Position numbers and translations under genes: made by a program. From DAOQVR01 sp035341665 (GTDB lineage Bacteria > Chloroflexota > Anaerolineae > JAAYZQ01), in the NCBI GenBank assembly GCA_035341665.1, contig DAOQVR010000008.1, positions 1 to 64,000 on the forward strand: a stretch of DNA of 64,000 nt. Reading direction: 5' to 3'. Every line of letters begins with the position of its first letter. Position 1 is the stretch's first letter. The notes beneath the pieces are model-generated. The model was not told where the DNA came from and made no database searches. It was given only the letters and a program-made list of their open reading frames with translations. Positions 7,554 to 15,915 of the stretch are shown here, one piece after another.

Positions 7554-9538
7554 CACGCCACCTCGCCTTCTGGGTTGCGGGCCGGTCTTCCGGAACGGGA
7601 GGGCCACAGGGCAAGGAGCGTGCCCAAGATGAGGATCAGGCCGCCGATCCAGAGCCACAGAACCAAGGGCGTGACAAGAACCTGCAGTGCCGCCATTCCA
7701 TCGGGTTCCAAACTTGCCAGGACGATGTATAGGTCTTCCTTCAGCGTGCTTCGCAGCGCGACCTCGGTGACTGAGCCGTCCACATTGGAGTGGAAGTTGC
7801 GTTCGGGAGACAGTGTGTCGACTAGGCGGTCACCCCGATAGACATCAAGGATGACCTCGTTGCGCAGCTTGTTCCCAGCCAGCTCAGAGCTCTGGTAGTC
7901 AAAGCTCCGATAGGCCAGCGTATAGCCCTCCACGTCGATCGTCGCGCCTTTGGCCAGAGGCACCTGGACCTCCACCTGGTGCGCCTGAGAGGCGGTGATG
8001 CCCATGACGATCAGGACAATCGCGAGATGGATGATGTGAGCGCCATATCGTCGCCGGCTTCGTCCAAGAACTCTGGCGGCAGCCACCAATGGGTTCTCGT
8101 CGGCCGTCCGGGCTCGCGCGACGACACTCTGGACCATCTGAAGCAGTATGGTCGTGGCCACGAAGGCAACGATCGCAAAGGCAAGTACGGCCGCAGGCGG
8201 CCAATCGCCAAGCAGAGCCAGTAGCACCCCTGTCACGAGGGCCATCGCCGCCTGCACCCACAAGCTGCCAAGCAACTGCCGCGAGGTCGTTTTGCGCCAG
8301 TCTACCAGAGGGCACAGTCCCAGTAAGGCAAGCAAGAGCAGGCCGAGCGGGCCGGCAAAGCGATTGTAGCTCTCTTTGGTGAGGCTTGTGGCTGCGCCCC
8401 GCACCGATTCAGTCAGGGTTGGCCACAGGGTACCGAGCATTACCGCACCGGCCAATCCCAGGAAGAGGAGATTGACGATCAGGAACACAAACTCACGTGA
8501 CAGCAGCTCCCCCAACTCGCCGGCCCCCCTCAGCTCGCGGTAGCGTGCCAGCATCAAGCCCACGGCGATCGCCAGCACCAGCAGCATATAGCCCAGGTAG
8601 TAGTAGCCGATAGGGGACTCGGCGAAGGCGTGCACAGACTCGATGAGTCCAGAGCGCGTGACAAATGTGGCAAAGACGGTCAGAACGAACGTCAGGGTCG
8701 CCAGCCCCACGTTCCAGGTCCGGAACATGTCGCGTCGTTCCTGGACGACCGCCGAGTGGATAAAGGCTGTGCCCACCAGGAAAGGGATGAGAGAGGAGTT
8801 CTCGACGGGATCCCACGCCCAGTACCCACCCCATCCGAGCTCCAAGTACGCCCACCAGCCACCCACCAAGATACCCACGCCCAACGTTGCCCATGCTGCG
8901 ACTGACCACATGCGCGTGCCTCGAAGCCAGGTCGCGTCAAGCTTTCCCCTGACGAGAGCCGCAAGCGCATAGGCTGCCGGAATCGTCCACAGGGCATAGG
9001 AGGCAAAGATGATCGGGGGGTGGACAATCATCCAGAAATTCTGGAGAAGGGGGTTCAGGCTGATACCCTCGGCCGGTGCATCGGGCATCAGCTGGAATGG
9101 ATTGCTGATCGCGACGAGAAGGAGAGCGAAGAACGCCTGCGCGAAGGCCAGAAACACCATCGCATAGGGGCGAAGCTCGCGGTCCCATGTTGGACGGCGC
9201 AGCACAGCAACACCTGTGAAGATGGCGAGCAACCAGAGCCACAGCAGCTGCGACCCTTCGAGCCCAGCCCAGAACGCAGCGAGGACATAGGCCGGTCTCA
9301 GGTACGTGCTCACGTGCTCGTAGACGTACTGCACCTGGAAGTTGCGGGCGTACAACAATGCCAGGAGCAGAGCACAGCTCAGAGTTGTCAAGCCGGCGGT
9401 AGCCAGCAGCGCATTGCGAGCGCTGGCAAGCAGCTCCGGACGCCGCCTCCACGTGCCCATCGAGGCTGCGGTGGCAGCCCACAGGGCGGCCGCCAGAGTC
9501 AGCCAGATAGCGCCATATCCCAAGTCGGCTAGAATCAC
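7553..9538 (-). CDS. ccmF: Cytochrome c haem lyase subunit CcmF
   Basis: CcmF is the core of the system I haem lyase that attaches haem to apocytochrome c. The 661-residue polytopic protein carries the WWD signature ELGWGGYWAWDPVENSSL at residues 233-250, with conserved histidines in its surroundings (VHPPIIFASY at about 172-181, and the later IHLAIVLIVMG). A soluble extracytoplasmic segment lies near the C-terminus before the last helix. The start is a GTG one base after the ccmE stop. Length is normal. Confidence 0.95.
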   Translation of the reverse strand: MILADLGYGAIWLTLAAALWAATAASMGTWRRRPELLASARNALLATAGLTTLSCALLLALLYARNFQVQYVYEHVSTYLRPAYVLAAFWAGLEGSQLLWLWLLAIFTGVAVLRRPTWDRELRPYAMVFLAFAQAFFALLLVAISNPFQLMPDAPAEGISLNPLLQNFWMIVHPPIIFASYALWTIPAAYALAALVRGKLDATWLRGTRMWSVAAWATLGVGILVGGWWAYLELGWGGYWAWDPVENSSLIPFLVGTAFIHSAVVQERRDMFRTWNVGLATLTFVLTVFATFVTRSGLIESVHAFAESPIGYYYLGYMLLVLAIAVGLMLARYRELRGAGELGELLSREFVFLIVNLLFLGLAGAVMLGTLWPTLTESVRGAATSLTKESYNRFAGPLGLLLLALLGLCPLVDWRKTTSRQLLGSLWVQAAMALVTGVLLALLGDWPPAAVLAFAIVAFVATTILLQMVQSVVARARTADENPLVAAARVLGRSRRRYGAHIIHLAIVLIVMGITASQAHQVEVQVPLAKGATIDVEGYTLAYRSFDYQSSELAGNKLRNEVILDVYRGDRLVDTLSPERNFHSNVDGSVTEVALRSTLKEDLYIVLASLEPDGMAALQVLVTPLVLWLWIGGLILILGTLLALWPSRSGRPARNPEGEVA

Positions 9539-9539
9539 G

Positions 9540-9929
9540 CTACTGCTTCTCCTCGTACTTGGACGGGCACTTCATCAACAGCTCATCGGCCTCAAAGACC
9601 CGCTTGGCCGGATTGTACTTGCCGATTGCCACAGCTTCCACCGCGTCCACCAGCATGTCGGGCTGTGGACCGCGGTAGGAGACGGAAAGCCGGCCTGTTT
9701 CGTCCTGGATGTCGAAGGTGAGACGCACTTCACTGGTACTCCAAACGACCGAGTTGGCGACGATGGCTCCCGCCACGCGCGAATCGCGTGCCTGGTCTGG
9801 CCCCAAGGCCCGCACCTGGGCTATCGTCAGGTAGTCTGAGGAAGTCCCGCCGAAACTACTGGCGATAAGTGCGGCGATCACGGTTACCACGACCAGGCCA
9901 CCGATCAGGAACTTGAGCTTGGGTGACAC
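9540..9929 (-). CDS. ccmE: Haem chaperone CcmE, Cys-type (CxxxY motif)
   Basis: CcmE is a membrane-anchored periplasmic OB-fold protein that carries haem covalently to CcmF. This 129-residue protein has an N-terminal anchor (LIGGLVVVTVIAALIASSF) and the OB fold. Its haem-attachment motif is C121-P-S-K-Y125, not the HxxxY of Escherichia coli. CxxxY CcmE variants are known from archaea and some anaerobic bacteria such as Desulfovibrio. The GTG start has a TAGGAG ribosome site at 6-10 bases. It is the first ccm gene of the cluster. Confidence 0.93.
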   Translation of the reverse strand: MSPKLKFLIGGLVVVTVIAALIASSFGGTSSDYLTIAQVRALGPDQARDSRVAGAIVANSVVWSTSEVRLTFDIQDETGRLSVSYRGPQPDMLVDAVEAVAIGKYNPAKRVFEADELLMKCPSKYEEKQ

Positions 9930-9959
9930 ACTCTTCTCCTAGTTAGTGCAGACGCAGTG

Positions 9960-10862
9960 CTATCGACCGCGAACCGCTGCCGAGCACTTGGGGCAGTAGC
10001 GTGCATCCCTGGGCACCCGAGCACCGCAGGAGTGGCAGAAGCTCGCGTCGACCTCGCCACCGTCGACCGGAGACGGCCCGGATCTGCGGCCAAGCCAGAA
10101 CGCGCCTGCCCCGACAGCGACGACCGCGATGAAGGCGATGAGAAAGATCCACGCAGTTGAGCTGCCGGCGCCCTGCCCCACCGTTGCGGGCAGTGGCGTG
10201 GTTGGTGCCGAGGAACGGGCGCCCGATGAGAGTGACTCATCCGACTTGAGATATCGTATGACCCAGCTCTCCGGTCCTCCCTGCGCCAAGGAACCAACAG
10301 CCACTTCATGGTAGGTGAGACCATCTGTGCCTGTTGACACCGATGTCGCCGGCGGATCAAGGGTGAAGGCGCGCGCTGTTCTCGGCTGCTGAGCGCTCAG
10401 CGAGAAGGCAGTGACCGCGTAGTTAGCCGGGTAGGTGAAGACGTAGCTGCGCTCATCGCCGCTCTGGGCCAAAGGAGCGTAGTACTCAATCTGAAAGCCG
10501 GACGAGTCCAGCAGAAACGAAACCACCAGCCACTCGCCTTCCTGGCGAGTCTCGAAGTCCAGGTTGATTAGGCCCCGCTCAGGGTCATCGGCTGCCAGCG
10601 CACTCGGGCGTTCAGCTGCCGCCGGTATTCGCCACTCAACCGTCGTCGGCAGGGATACGTCTGCGGCAAGCTCACCCCAACATATGACCAGCATCTCGGG
10701 AGCATCGTACTCGGGCCAGAGTGCGACGGAAAGGCTTGCCAGGGTGGTCTCCATGCTCGTGCCAGGCGTCTGGGCAGAAGAAGATGGCGCGGCCAAGCAG
10801 GCGAACGCCAACGCCGCCAGAACTAGGCGCCCAACATAACCGGACGATGTAGCGTTCATCAT
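9960..10862 (-). CDS. Exported membrane-anchored protein with C-terminal cytoplasmic zinc ribbon
   Basis: The roughly 300-residue product has a signal peptide, an extracytoplasmic beta-rich region of about 200 residues, a Ser/Thr/Pro-rich spacer, a membrane helix (AWIFLIAFIAVVAVGAGAFWLG) and a cytoplasmic zinc ribbon (CHSCG with CPKCS). The start at 10862 follows GGAGCAC. Together with the proteins at 6157-7221 and 7218-7553 it forms a set that reuses the same parts (surface beta domain, one helix, zinc ribbons), split differently between genes. It precedes ccmE by 30 bases and is probably in the same operon. The molecular function is unknown. Confidence 0.68.
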   Translation of the reverse strand: MMNATSSGYVGRLVLAALAFACLAAPSSSAQTPGTSMETTLASLSVALWPEYDAPEMLVICWGELAADVSLPTTVEWRIPAAAERPSALAADDPERGLINLDFETRQEGEWLVVSFLLDSSGFQIEYYAPLAQSGDERSYVFTYPANYAVTAFSLSAQQPRTARAFTLDPPATSVSTGTDGLTYHEVAVGSLAQGGPESWVIRYLKSDESLSSGARSSAPTTPLPATVGQGAGSSTAWIFLIAFIAVVAVGAGAFWLGRRSGPSPVDGGEVDASFCHSCGARVPRDARYCPKCSAAVRGR

Positions 10863-10889
10863 GTGCTCCAGCGGCCTCAAGTCAGCTCT

Positions 10890-10946
10890 CTCCTCACCCC
10901 CGCCACAAGATGCATTCCCAGCGGCAGCTCTGATGAGGGTGAGGAG
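10890..10946. repeat. Intergenic inverted repeat, possible terminator or REP-like element
   Basis: CTCCTCACCC (10890-10899) and GGGTGAGGAG (10937-10946) are perfect 10-base arms separated by 37 bases. They fill the gap between the Sec-DsbA gene and the gene that opens the ccm cluster. No T-run follows on either strand. The arm resembles the GGGTGAGG core of the elements near 49,880 and 57,500. Confidence 0.45.
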
Positions 10947-10956
10947 GCACTCATGA

Positions 10957-12771
10957 CTACGGGCTGATCATCCCATCCAGCACAGCCTTCACCTCGTCAA
11001 AGTCGGGCGCCCCGTTCAGCATGTTGCCGTCTCCGAAGAGGTAGGTCTGCGCCGCAGATACCCCATACTGCATACCGACGATTACGCCGGCCTGGGCGCG
11101 CAGTGCGGCGTCACCGCCAGCTAGGCACGCTCCGAACTGACCAGAGTCCAGGCCGAGACTCGTGGCAAAGTCACGTAGGATGCTGCCCAGCTCCTCTTCC
11201 CCGGTCCAGCTCTCCTGATCCGAAAAAAGCTTGGCCTGCATCTCCCAGAACTTGCCCTGCTCTCCGGCGCACTCAGCCGCAATCGCTGCTTGCGTGCTCG
11301 CACTTTCCTCCTCGCCTGCCCAGGGGTGGAACACGTAAACGAGGCTCCCGGCATCGACGTACTGCGCCTTGACCTGAGGGAAGACTTCGGTGACATACGT
11401 TGCAGCCTCAGCGCTGGTGTAGTCAAGGAAGACCGCCATTGCGGCCTTGGCTGATTGCGAATTCCCCACGACATGGTAATCGCCGCCCTGGGGCAGGATC
11501 TCGGGCAGCGATCCAGTCCCCGCGACGAAGTCGATTACTTGAAACATCGCGTCGCTGTTGAGCAGAGGGATCTGAGTGTCGTTGACGAAGATGGTTGGGG
11601 TCGAGTTCACCCCGAAGGTCTGCGCTGCCATCGCATCGGAAGCTACGTCCACCGCGGCTCGCCCCTGATCAAGGCACTGGTCAAAGGCTGTGGTGTCCAG
11701 GCCAAGATCGGCAGCATACTCCCTGAAAGTGGGTATGGCGTCCGTGAGGGAGCTCCAGGCAGCCTGGCCACCAAACAGCTTCTCCTGCATCTCCCAGTAG
11801 TGGCCTTGGTAGCCTGCGCAGAAGGCAGCCTCTGCCGACTTCTGCGCCCAGGGATGGATTGACGTCAGTGGGAACTGGCGTGCAACAAACCTTGCCTTGC
11901 CGCTGTCCACGTATTGCTTGATAATGTCTGGGATCGCCTCAAGGGCGACCGAAGCACAGGCAGGTCATTGGAAGTCCGAGAACTCGGTAATCACCATCGG
12001 AGCAGCGGCATCGCCGCGGCTACGGAAATCGTCCGCCATAAGAATCAGGGTCGGACGCTGCCCGCCCGCCAGGTAGTATTCGATCTGCTGTTGGAAGGCC
12101 GTGTAGGGCTGCGCGCCCACCAGCAGCGCGCCGTTGATGAGAAAGGTTGGCGTGCCGGAGACACCCGCTGCCTGTCCTTCCTGCTGGTCAGATGCGATTC
12201 TGTCAGCGTACTTGCTGCTGTCTAGGCAAGCGTCGAATTGAGCCTGCTCAAGGCCCAATCCGCCCGCATACTTCTTGAAGGTGCTCGCCGCGCCAGACTG
12301 ACCGGACCACTCCGCCTGCTGCGCCATGAGCTTCTCGTTCATGTCCCAGTACTTGCCCTGCTCGCCCGCGCACTCGGCCGCCATAGCTGCCACTTCGGCT
12401 CCTGAGTGGACGACGTAGCTCTTGACGACGTACCTGGCCTTCCCGGTCAAGATGTAGTCACGGACAATCTGCGGAAACGTCTCACGGACGTATTTCGCGC
12501 AGTACGGTCACATGAACTCAGAGAACTCGATGATGGTCACCTTGGCATCCTCCGGGCCGAGTGCATGCCAATCATCGGGGTCTACCGGCAGGGTGCTCGA
12601 CTCAAGTGGAACAGCCACGGTCGTCTCAGCATCCGCCGAAGCCGCCGCCTTCGCTGTCGGCGTGGTGCCAGCGGCTCCCTTGGGCGTCGGCGTGGCCGGC
12701 TGCGGACCACAAGCTGCGGTCAACAAGGCCACGATCGCCAAGGCGACCAACCACCCACTGCGCTTCTTCAT
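10957..12771 (-). CDS. Two-selenocysteine lipoprotein with three tandem DsbA-like thioredoxin domains
   Basis: One frame of 605 codons contains two in-frame TGA codons (12508-12510 and 11965-11967) and ends at TAG. Both TGAs sit exactly at the first catalytic position of a DsbA-type motif: residue 88 in FSEFM-U-PYCAKYV and residue 269 in FSDFQ-U-PACASVA, inferred Sec-Pro-Tyr-Cys and Sec-Pro-Ala-Cys. Homology continues on both sides, including cis-Pro loops (SGTPTFLING, NSTPTIFVND). A third repeat is degenerate: at 453-456 the motif is SAEA and the cis-Pro loop reads SAAQTYLFG. The motif period is about 182 residues. The start ATG at 12771 has AAGGTGAG upstream and encodes a lipoprotein signal (lipobox LTAAC) and a Pro/Thr/Ala-rich linker. 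SECIS-like hairpins follow each TGA. The gene lies 28 bases after copA and next to the ccm cluster that lacks ccmG/ccmH. A likely role is extracytoplasmic thiol-disulfide exchange, perhaps with CcdA. The alternative, two point nonsense mutations, would have to hit the same codon position twice. Confidence 0.88.
11932..11950 (-). promoter_or_regulatory. SECIS-like hairpin after the second in-frame TGA (Sec269)
   Basis: Counting the U of UGA as 1, GGUCGCC (18-24) pairs with GGCGAUC (30-36) in a 7-pair stem (one G-U pair). The loop CUUGA is at 25-29, exactly the offset of the CGUGA loop behind the first TGA. Bacterial SECIS elements sit in this distance range inside the coding sequence. The canonical loop G-U is not perfectly matched here. 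Confidence 0.6.
12470..12501 (-). promoter_or_regulatory. SECIS-like hairpin after the first in-frame TGA (Sec88)
   Basis: With U of UGA as 1, the element pairs UGCG (10-13) with CGCA, GAAA (15-18) with UUUC, and CGUC (21-24) with GACG. It has a bulge containing U19 and a loop CGUGA (25-29) carrying G26-U27. A bulged U and a loop G-U at about these distances are the features SelB recognises in the Escherichia coli fdhF element (U17, G23, U24). Confidence 0.7.
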
Positions 12772-12799
12772 TCTCTCACCTTTCCATCCGAGATACGGG

Positions 12800-15265
12800 C
12801 TAGAATCGAACTCGCCGCAGGCGCAGCGAGTTGCTGACCACAAACACACTGCTAAACGCCATGGCGCTCGCAGCAAGGACCGGGTGGAGGCGCAGGCCGA
12901 GCCATGGATAGAGCGCGCCAGCTGCCAAGGGAATCAGGACCACATTGTAGAAGAATGCCCAGAACAGGTTCTGCTTGATGGTCCTCATAGTGGCCCGGCT
13001 GAGCGCAATGGCGCGCGGTATTGCGCGCAGGTCCCCACTCATGAGCGTTACGTCCGCAGCAGCCATAGCCACATCTGTCCCAGTCCCAATCGCAAGGCCG
13101 ACATCCGCCTGGGCCAAGGCCGGCGCATCGTTGATGCCATCGCCCACCATCCCTACCAGGTGCCCCTCCGAGCCTGCGCGGCGTCGGGATGCGGAAACCT
13201 GCAGCAGACGTATCTGCGCCGCCTTCTCCCCCGGCTGCACCTGCGCGAGGACCTGGCTTATGCCTACCTCGCGCCCTATCGCCTCGGCCGTACGGCGGTT
13301 GTCGCCGGTAATCATCAGCACGTCAATGCCGAGTGCCTGCATCTGGCGAACTGCCTCTATGGACCCGGCCTTGACTCTGTCCGCAACCGCAACAACCCCT
13401 GCGGCTATGCCATCCACAGCGACGAGCAATGCCGTTTTGGCCGCGCCCTCCAGGCCCTGTTGTGCGGTCTCGAGCCTTCCCCCAGAGACCCCATGGCTTT
13501 CGAGCAACCCGGCCGTACCCACGAGAACACGATGACCATCAACCGTCGCAACGACCCCTTGCCCAGCGACTGCCTGGAACTCCTCTGGGTCCGATAGGCG
13601 CAACCCGCGCTCCTTTGCAGCCCGCACAATCGAGACGCCAATCGGGTGCTCTGAGCCCTGCTCGGCGGACGCGGTCAGGCGAAGAAGCTCGCCTGGTGAG
13701 AGTGGCTGGACTCTGTCGCCCGTGTCGGGAACGACATCCGTGAGCGCCGGCTCCCCCTCGGTGATCGTGCCCGTCTTGTCGAGGACGACCGTCTCCAGTC
13801 TGTGCGCTCTCTCGAGTGCCTCGCTGCTGCGGAAGAGGATGCCCGCCTCCGCGCCGCGCCCCGTACCCACCATGATCGCCGTCGGCGTCGCCAGGCCCAG
13901 CGCACAGGGACAAGCTATCACGAGAACCGCCACCATATAGATCATGGACTGCGTAAAGCCCACCTGGCCCAGCAACAACCATCCCAGGAAAGTAAGCAGT
14001 GCCAGCAGAATCACCACAGGCACAAAGACGCCCGAGACCCGATCCGCCAGCCTCTGGATCGGCGCCTTCGAGCCCTGCGCTTCTTCCACGAGCCGGATAA
14101 TCTGGGCCAGTAGTGTCTGAGCGCCAACGCGATTTGCCTGGAACCTGAGGAGGCCCTGCTTGTTGATGGTGCCTCCCACGATTTCGTCGCCCGGCTTCTT
14201 GTCAACTGGGACGCTCTCTCCCGTGATCATCGACTCGTCCACCGCCGAGCGCCCCGAGAGTACCACCCCGTCCACCGGCACGCGCTCACCCGGGCGGATG
14301 ACTACGACATCACCCGGCACGACGTCGGCGATCGGTATTGCCGCCTCCTGTCCATCACGCACGACCTGCGCGGTCTTCGGACGAAGCCCCATGAGCCTCT
14401 TGATGGCCTCAGAAGTCCGTCCCCTCGCACGCGCCTCGAGCATCTTGCCCAGCTTGATGAGCGTGATGATCAGCGCAGATGTCTCAAAGTAGACATGCTC
14501 TCTGGCCTGCGGAAAGAGCAACACTGCCAGGCTGTAAAGGTACGCAGCCGACGAGCCCATAGCGACTAGCACGTCCATGTTCGCCGAGCCGGCCCGAAGG
14601 CTCTTGATAGCGCCAGTGTAATAATCAGAACCGACGTAGAACTGCACTGGCGTCGCCATACCGAGCATCAGCCAGTTCACCCACGGCTGGTGCGCCCACG
14701 CCCCTACCAGGCCCAAGTCCCGTGCCATGCTAAGCAGAAACAAGGGCAGCGAGAAGGCAGCGCCAATCCAGAACTTGCGGGTCTGGTCGCGGACCTCCGC
14801 CTCACGCGCCGTCCTCTCGACGTCCTCGGCGGATTCGCCTTCGCCGACCAGCACAATGCCGTACCCAGCGTCGCGAATGGCTTGCTGAATGGTGGCCAAG
14901 GTCACGTAGCCTGGCAGGTACTCAACGCTCACCCGCTCGCTTGCTAGGTTGACGCTTGCACTCGCAACCCCGTCGAGGCGGGAGAGCGCACGCTCAATGG
15001 TTCGAGCGCAGTTGGCACAGGTCATACCGGTCACTGCCAGGTCGACCTTGACCGTCGGGACATCATAGCCGATGTCCCGAATCAGCGCAAGAAGCTTCTC
15101 CTCACCGACAAGGGAGGGATCATAGACAACCGAAGCGCGTTCCAGCGCCAGGTTTACAGATGCCTCCCGAACTCCGTCGAGGCGAAGAAGATTGCGCTCG
15201 ATGGTGAGCGAGCAATTGGCACATGTCATCCCGGTGACAGGAAGCATCACCCGCTTTGTGTCCAC
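12800..15265 (-). CDS. copA: Copper-exporting P1B-type ATPase CopA
   Basis: This copper efflux pump has two N-terminal heavy-metal-associated domains (each GMTCANC; metal cysteines at about residues 15/18 and 83/86). It also has the intramembrane CPC site (IACPCALGLATPT), the phosphorylation motif DKTGT, and the hinge GDGINDAPAL. The last helix pair ends in the usual FVVSNSLRLRR. The start chosen is a GTG at 15265 preceded by GAGGTAGG; an ATG at 15247, just before the first HMA motif, is an alternative. It is preceded by a small HMA protein and CsoR, and followed after 28 bases by the Sec-DsbA gene, so all four are probably one copper-responsive transcript. Confidence 0.95.
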   Translation of the reverse strand: MDTKRVMLPVTGMTCANCSLTIERNLLRLDGVREASVNLALERASVVYDPSLVGEEKLLALIRDIGYDVPTVKVDLAVTGMTCANCARTIERALSRLDGVASASVNLASERVSVEYLPGYVTLATIQQAIRDAGYGIVLVGEGESAEDVERTAREAEVRDQTRKFWIGAAFSLPLFLLSMARDLGLVGAWAHQPWVNWLMLGMATPVQFYVGSDYYTGAIKSLRAGSANMDVLVAMGSSAAYLYSLAVLLFPQAREHVYFETSALIITLIKLGKMLEARARGRTSEAIKRLMGLRPKTAQVVRDGQEAAIPIADVVPGDVVVIRPGERVPVDGVVLSGRSAVDESMITGESVPVDKKPGDEIVGGTINKQGLLRFQANRVGAQTLLAQIIRLVEEAQGSKAPIQRLADRVSGVFVPVVILLALLTFLGWLLLGQVGFTQSMIYMVAVLVIACPCALGLATPTAIMVGTGRGAEAGILFRSSEALERAHRLETVVLDKTGTITEGEPALTDVVPDTGDRVQPLSPGELLRLTASAEQGSEHPIGVSIVRAAKERGLRLSDPEEFQAVAGQGVVATVDGHRVLVGTAGLLESHGVSGGRLETAQQGLEGAAKTALLVAVDGIAAGVVAVADRVKAGSIEAVRQMQALGIDVLMITGDNRRTAEAIGREVGISQVLAQVQPGEKAAQIRLLQVSASRRRAGSEGHLVGMVGDGINDAPALAQADVGLAIGTGTDVAMAAADVTLMSGDLRAIPRAIALSRATMRTIKQNLFWAFFYNVVLIPLAAGALYPWLGLRLHPVLAASAMAFSSVFVVSNSLRLRRVRF

Positions 15266-15315
15266 TCGAGGGCGCCTACCTCTCTGACATCGGCTGCTGG
15301 CACCGACCGGCAGCA

Positions 15316-15519
15316 CTATGCCGGTGCATATCCCGCCTGTTCCAGAGCCTTCTTGAGATTGGCAAGAGCCACGTCGCTGGCCACCTGAAAGGTAGCCGTT
15401 TTGCTGGCGATGTCACCGCCGACGAACTGCACTCCGGTGACCAGGCTCGCCTCGCGCTTGATGGTCATTAGGCAGTGCCCACAACTGATGGTCGGAATTC
15501 TCAACGTTACCGTATTCAC
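15316..15519 (-). CDS. Small heavy-metal-associated domain protein (copper chaperone-like)
   Basis: The 67-residue protein has an HMA fold with the metal motif ISCGHC (Cys13, Cys16) in place of the usual MTCxxC, and no other domain. The GTG at 15519 is preferred because GAGGG lies 6-10 bases upstream and the product starts directly at the first beta strand. It lies between csoR (58 bases upstream) and copA (50 bases downstream). It is likely to deliver Cu(I) to CopA. The His next to the second Cys may tune affinity, which is inference. Confidence 0.85.
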   Translation of the reverse strand: MNTVTLRIPTISCGHCLMTIKREASLVTGVQFVGGDIASKTATFQVASDVALANLKKALEQAGYAPA

Positions 15520-15577
15520 CTCGTCCCTCTCATTCTGCTCGATAGCCAAATCGTGGCCGGTCTTCGCTGCTGCCGCT

Positions 15578-15856
15578 CTACAGACGGTCCCCAGCTTCGA
15601 AAAGGGCAAGCACCTCCCCAATCACACGCTCACGCTCGGCTGGCTCGTCCCCTCGAATAGCCGTTGTCACGCACGTCTGTAGGTGGTGCTCAAGAATCAA
15701 GCGGTTCAGCTTCTCCAGCGCACGCTGGATCGCCAAGTTCTGGTTAATGACGTCGATACAGTAGACGCCTTCATCCACCATACGCATGACTCCGCGTACG
15801 TGACCCTCCACGCTTTTCAGCCGATTGACGATCTCTATTCTATAGTCTTCGCTCAT
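15578..15856 (-). CDS. csoR: CsoR-family copper-sensing repressor
   Basis: CsoR is an all-helical tetrameric repressor that releases DNA on binding Cu(I). The 92-residue protein has the exact family metal-ligand spacing: Cys33, then His58 (+25), then Cys62 (+4), within VYCIDVINQ and EHHLQTCVT. It opens the copper operon and its promoter carries a large palindrome (15874-15915), so negative autoregulation is likely. The start used is MSEDYR at 15856; the ATG at 15865 is three codons upstream. Confidence 0.94.
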   Translation of the reverse strand: MSEDYRIEIVNRLKSVEGHVRGVMRMVDEGVYCIDVINQNLAIQRALEKLNRLILEHHLQTCVTTAIRGDEPAERERVIGEVLALFEAGDRL

Positions 15857-15873
15857 CGCCACCACCTGTTTCG

Positions 15874-15915
15874 GCTCGCACTACCCCACCCCCCATGGGG
15901 TGGGGTAGTGCGAGC
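15874..15915. promoter_or_regulatory. CsoR-type operator: 19-base perfect inverted repeat
   Basis: Two 19-base arms, GCTCGCACTACCCCACCCC and its exact complement, flank CCAT. The G/C-rich core (CTACCCCACCCC / GGGGTGGGGTAG) resembles known CsoR boxes, which are GC-rich inverted repeats with runs of C and G. It touches the -10 box and covers the predicted transcription start of csoR, so a bound repressor would block RNA polymerase. Confidence 0.85.

Noticed and set aside
10957..12771. Three separate genes or a pseudogene with two nonsense mutations
   Set aside because: All three pieces share one frame, both stops are TGA at the same motif position, and hairpins follow each. Chance nonsense mutations would not choose the catalytic codon twice.
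12512..13597. 361-codon open frame on the plus strand
   Set aside because: It lies antisense to copA and the Sec-DsbA gene and shows no recognisable protein; it is a shadow of their GC-rich codon bias.
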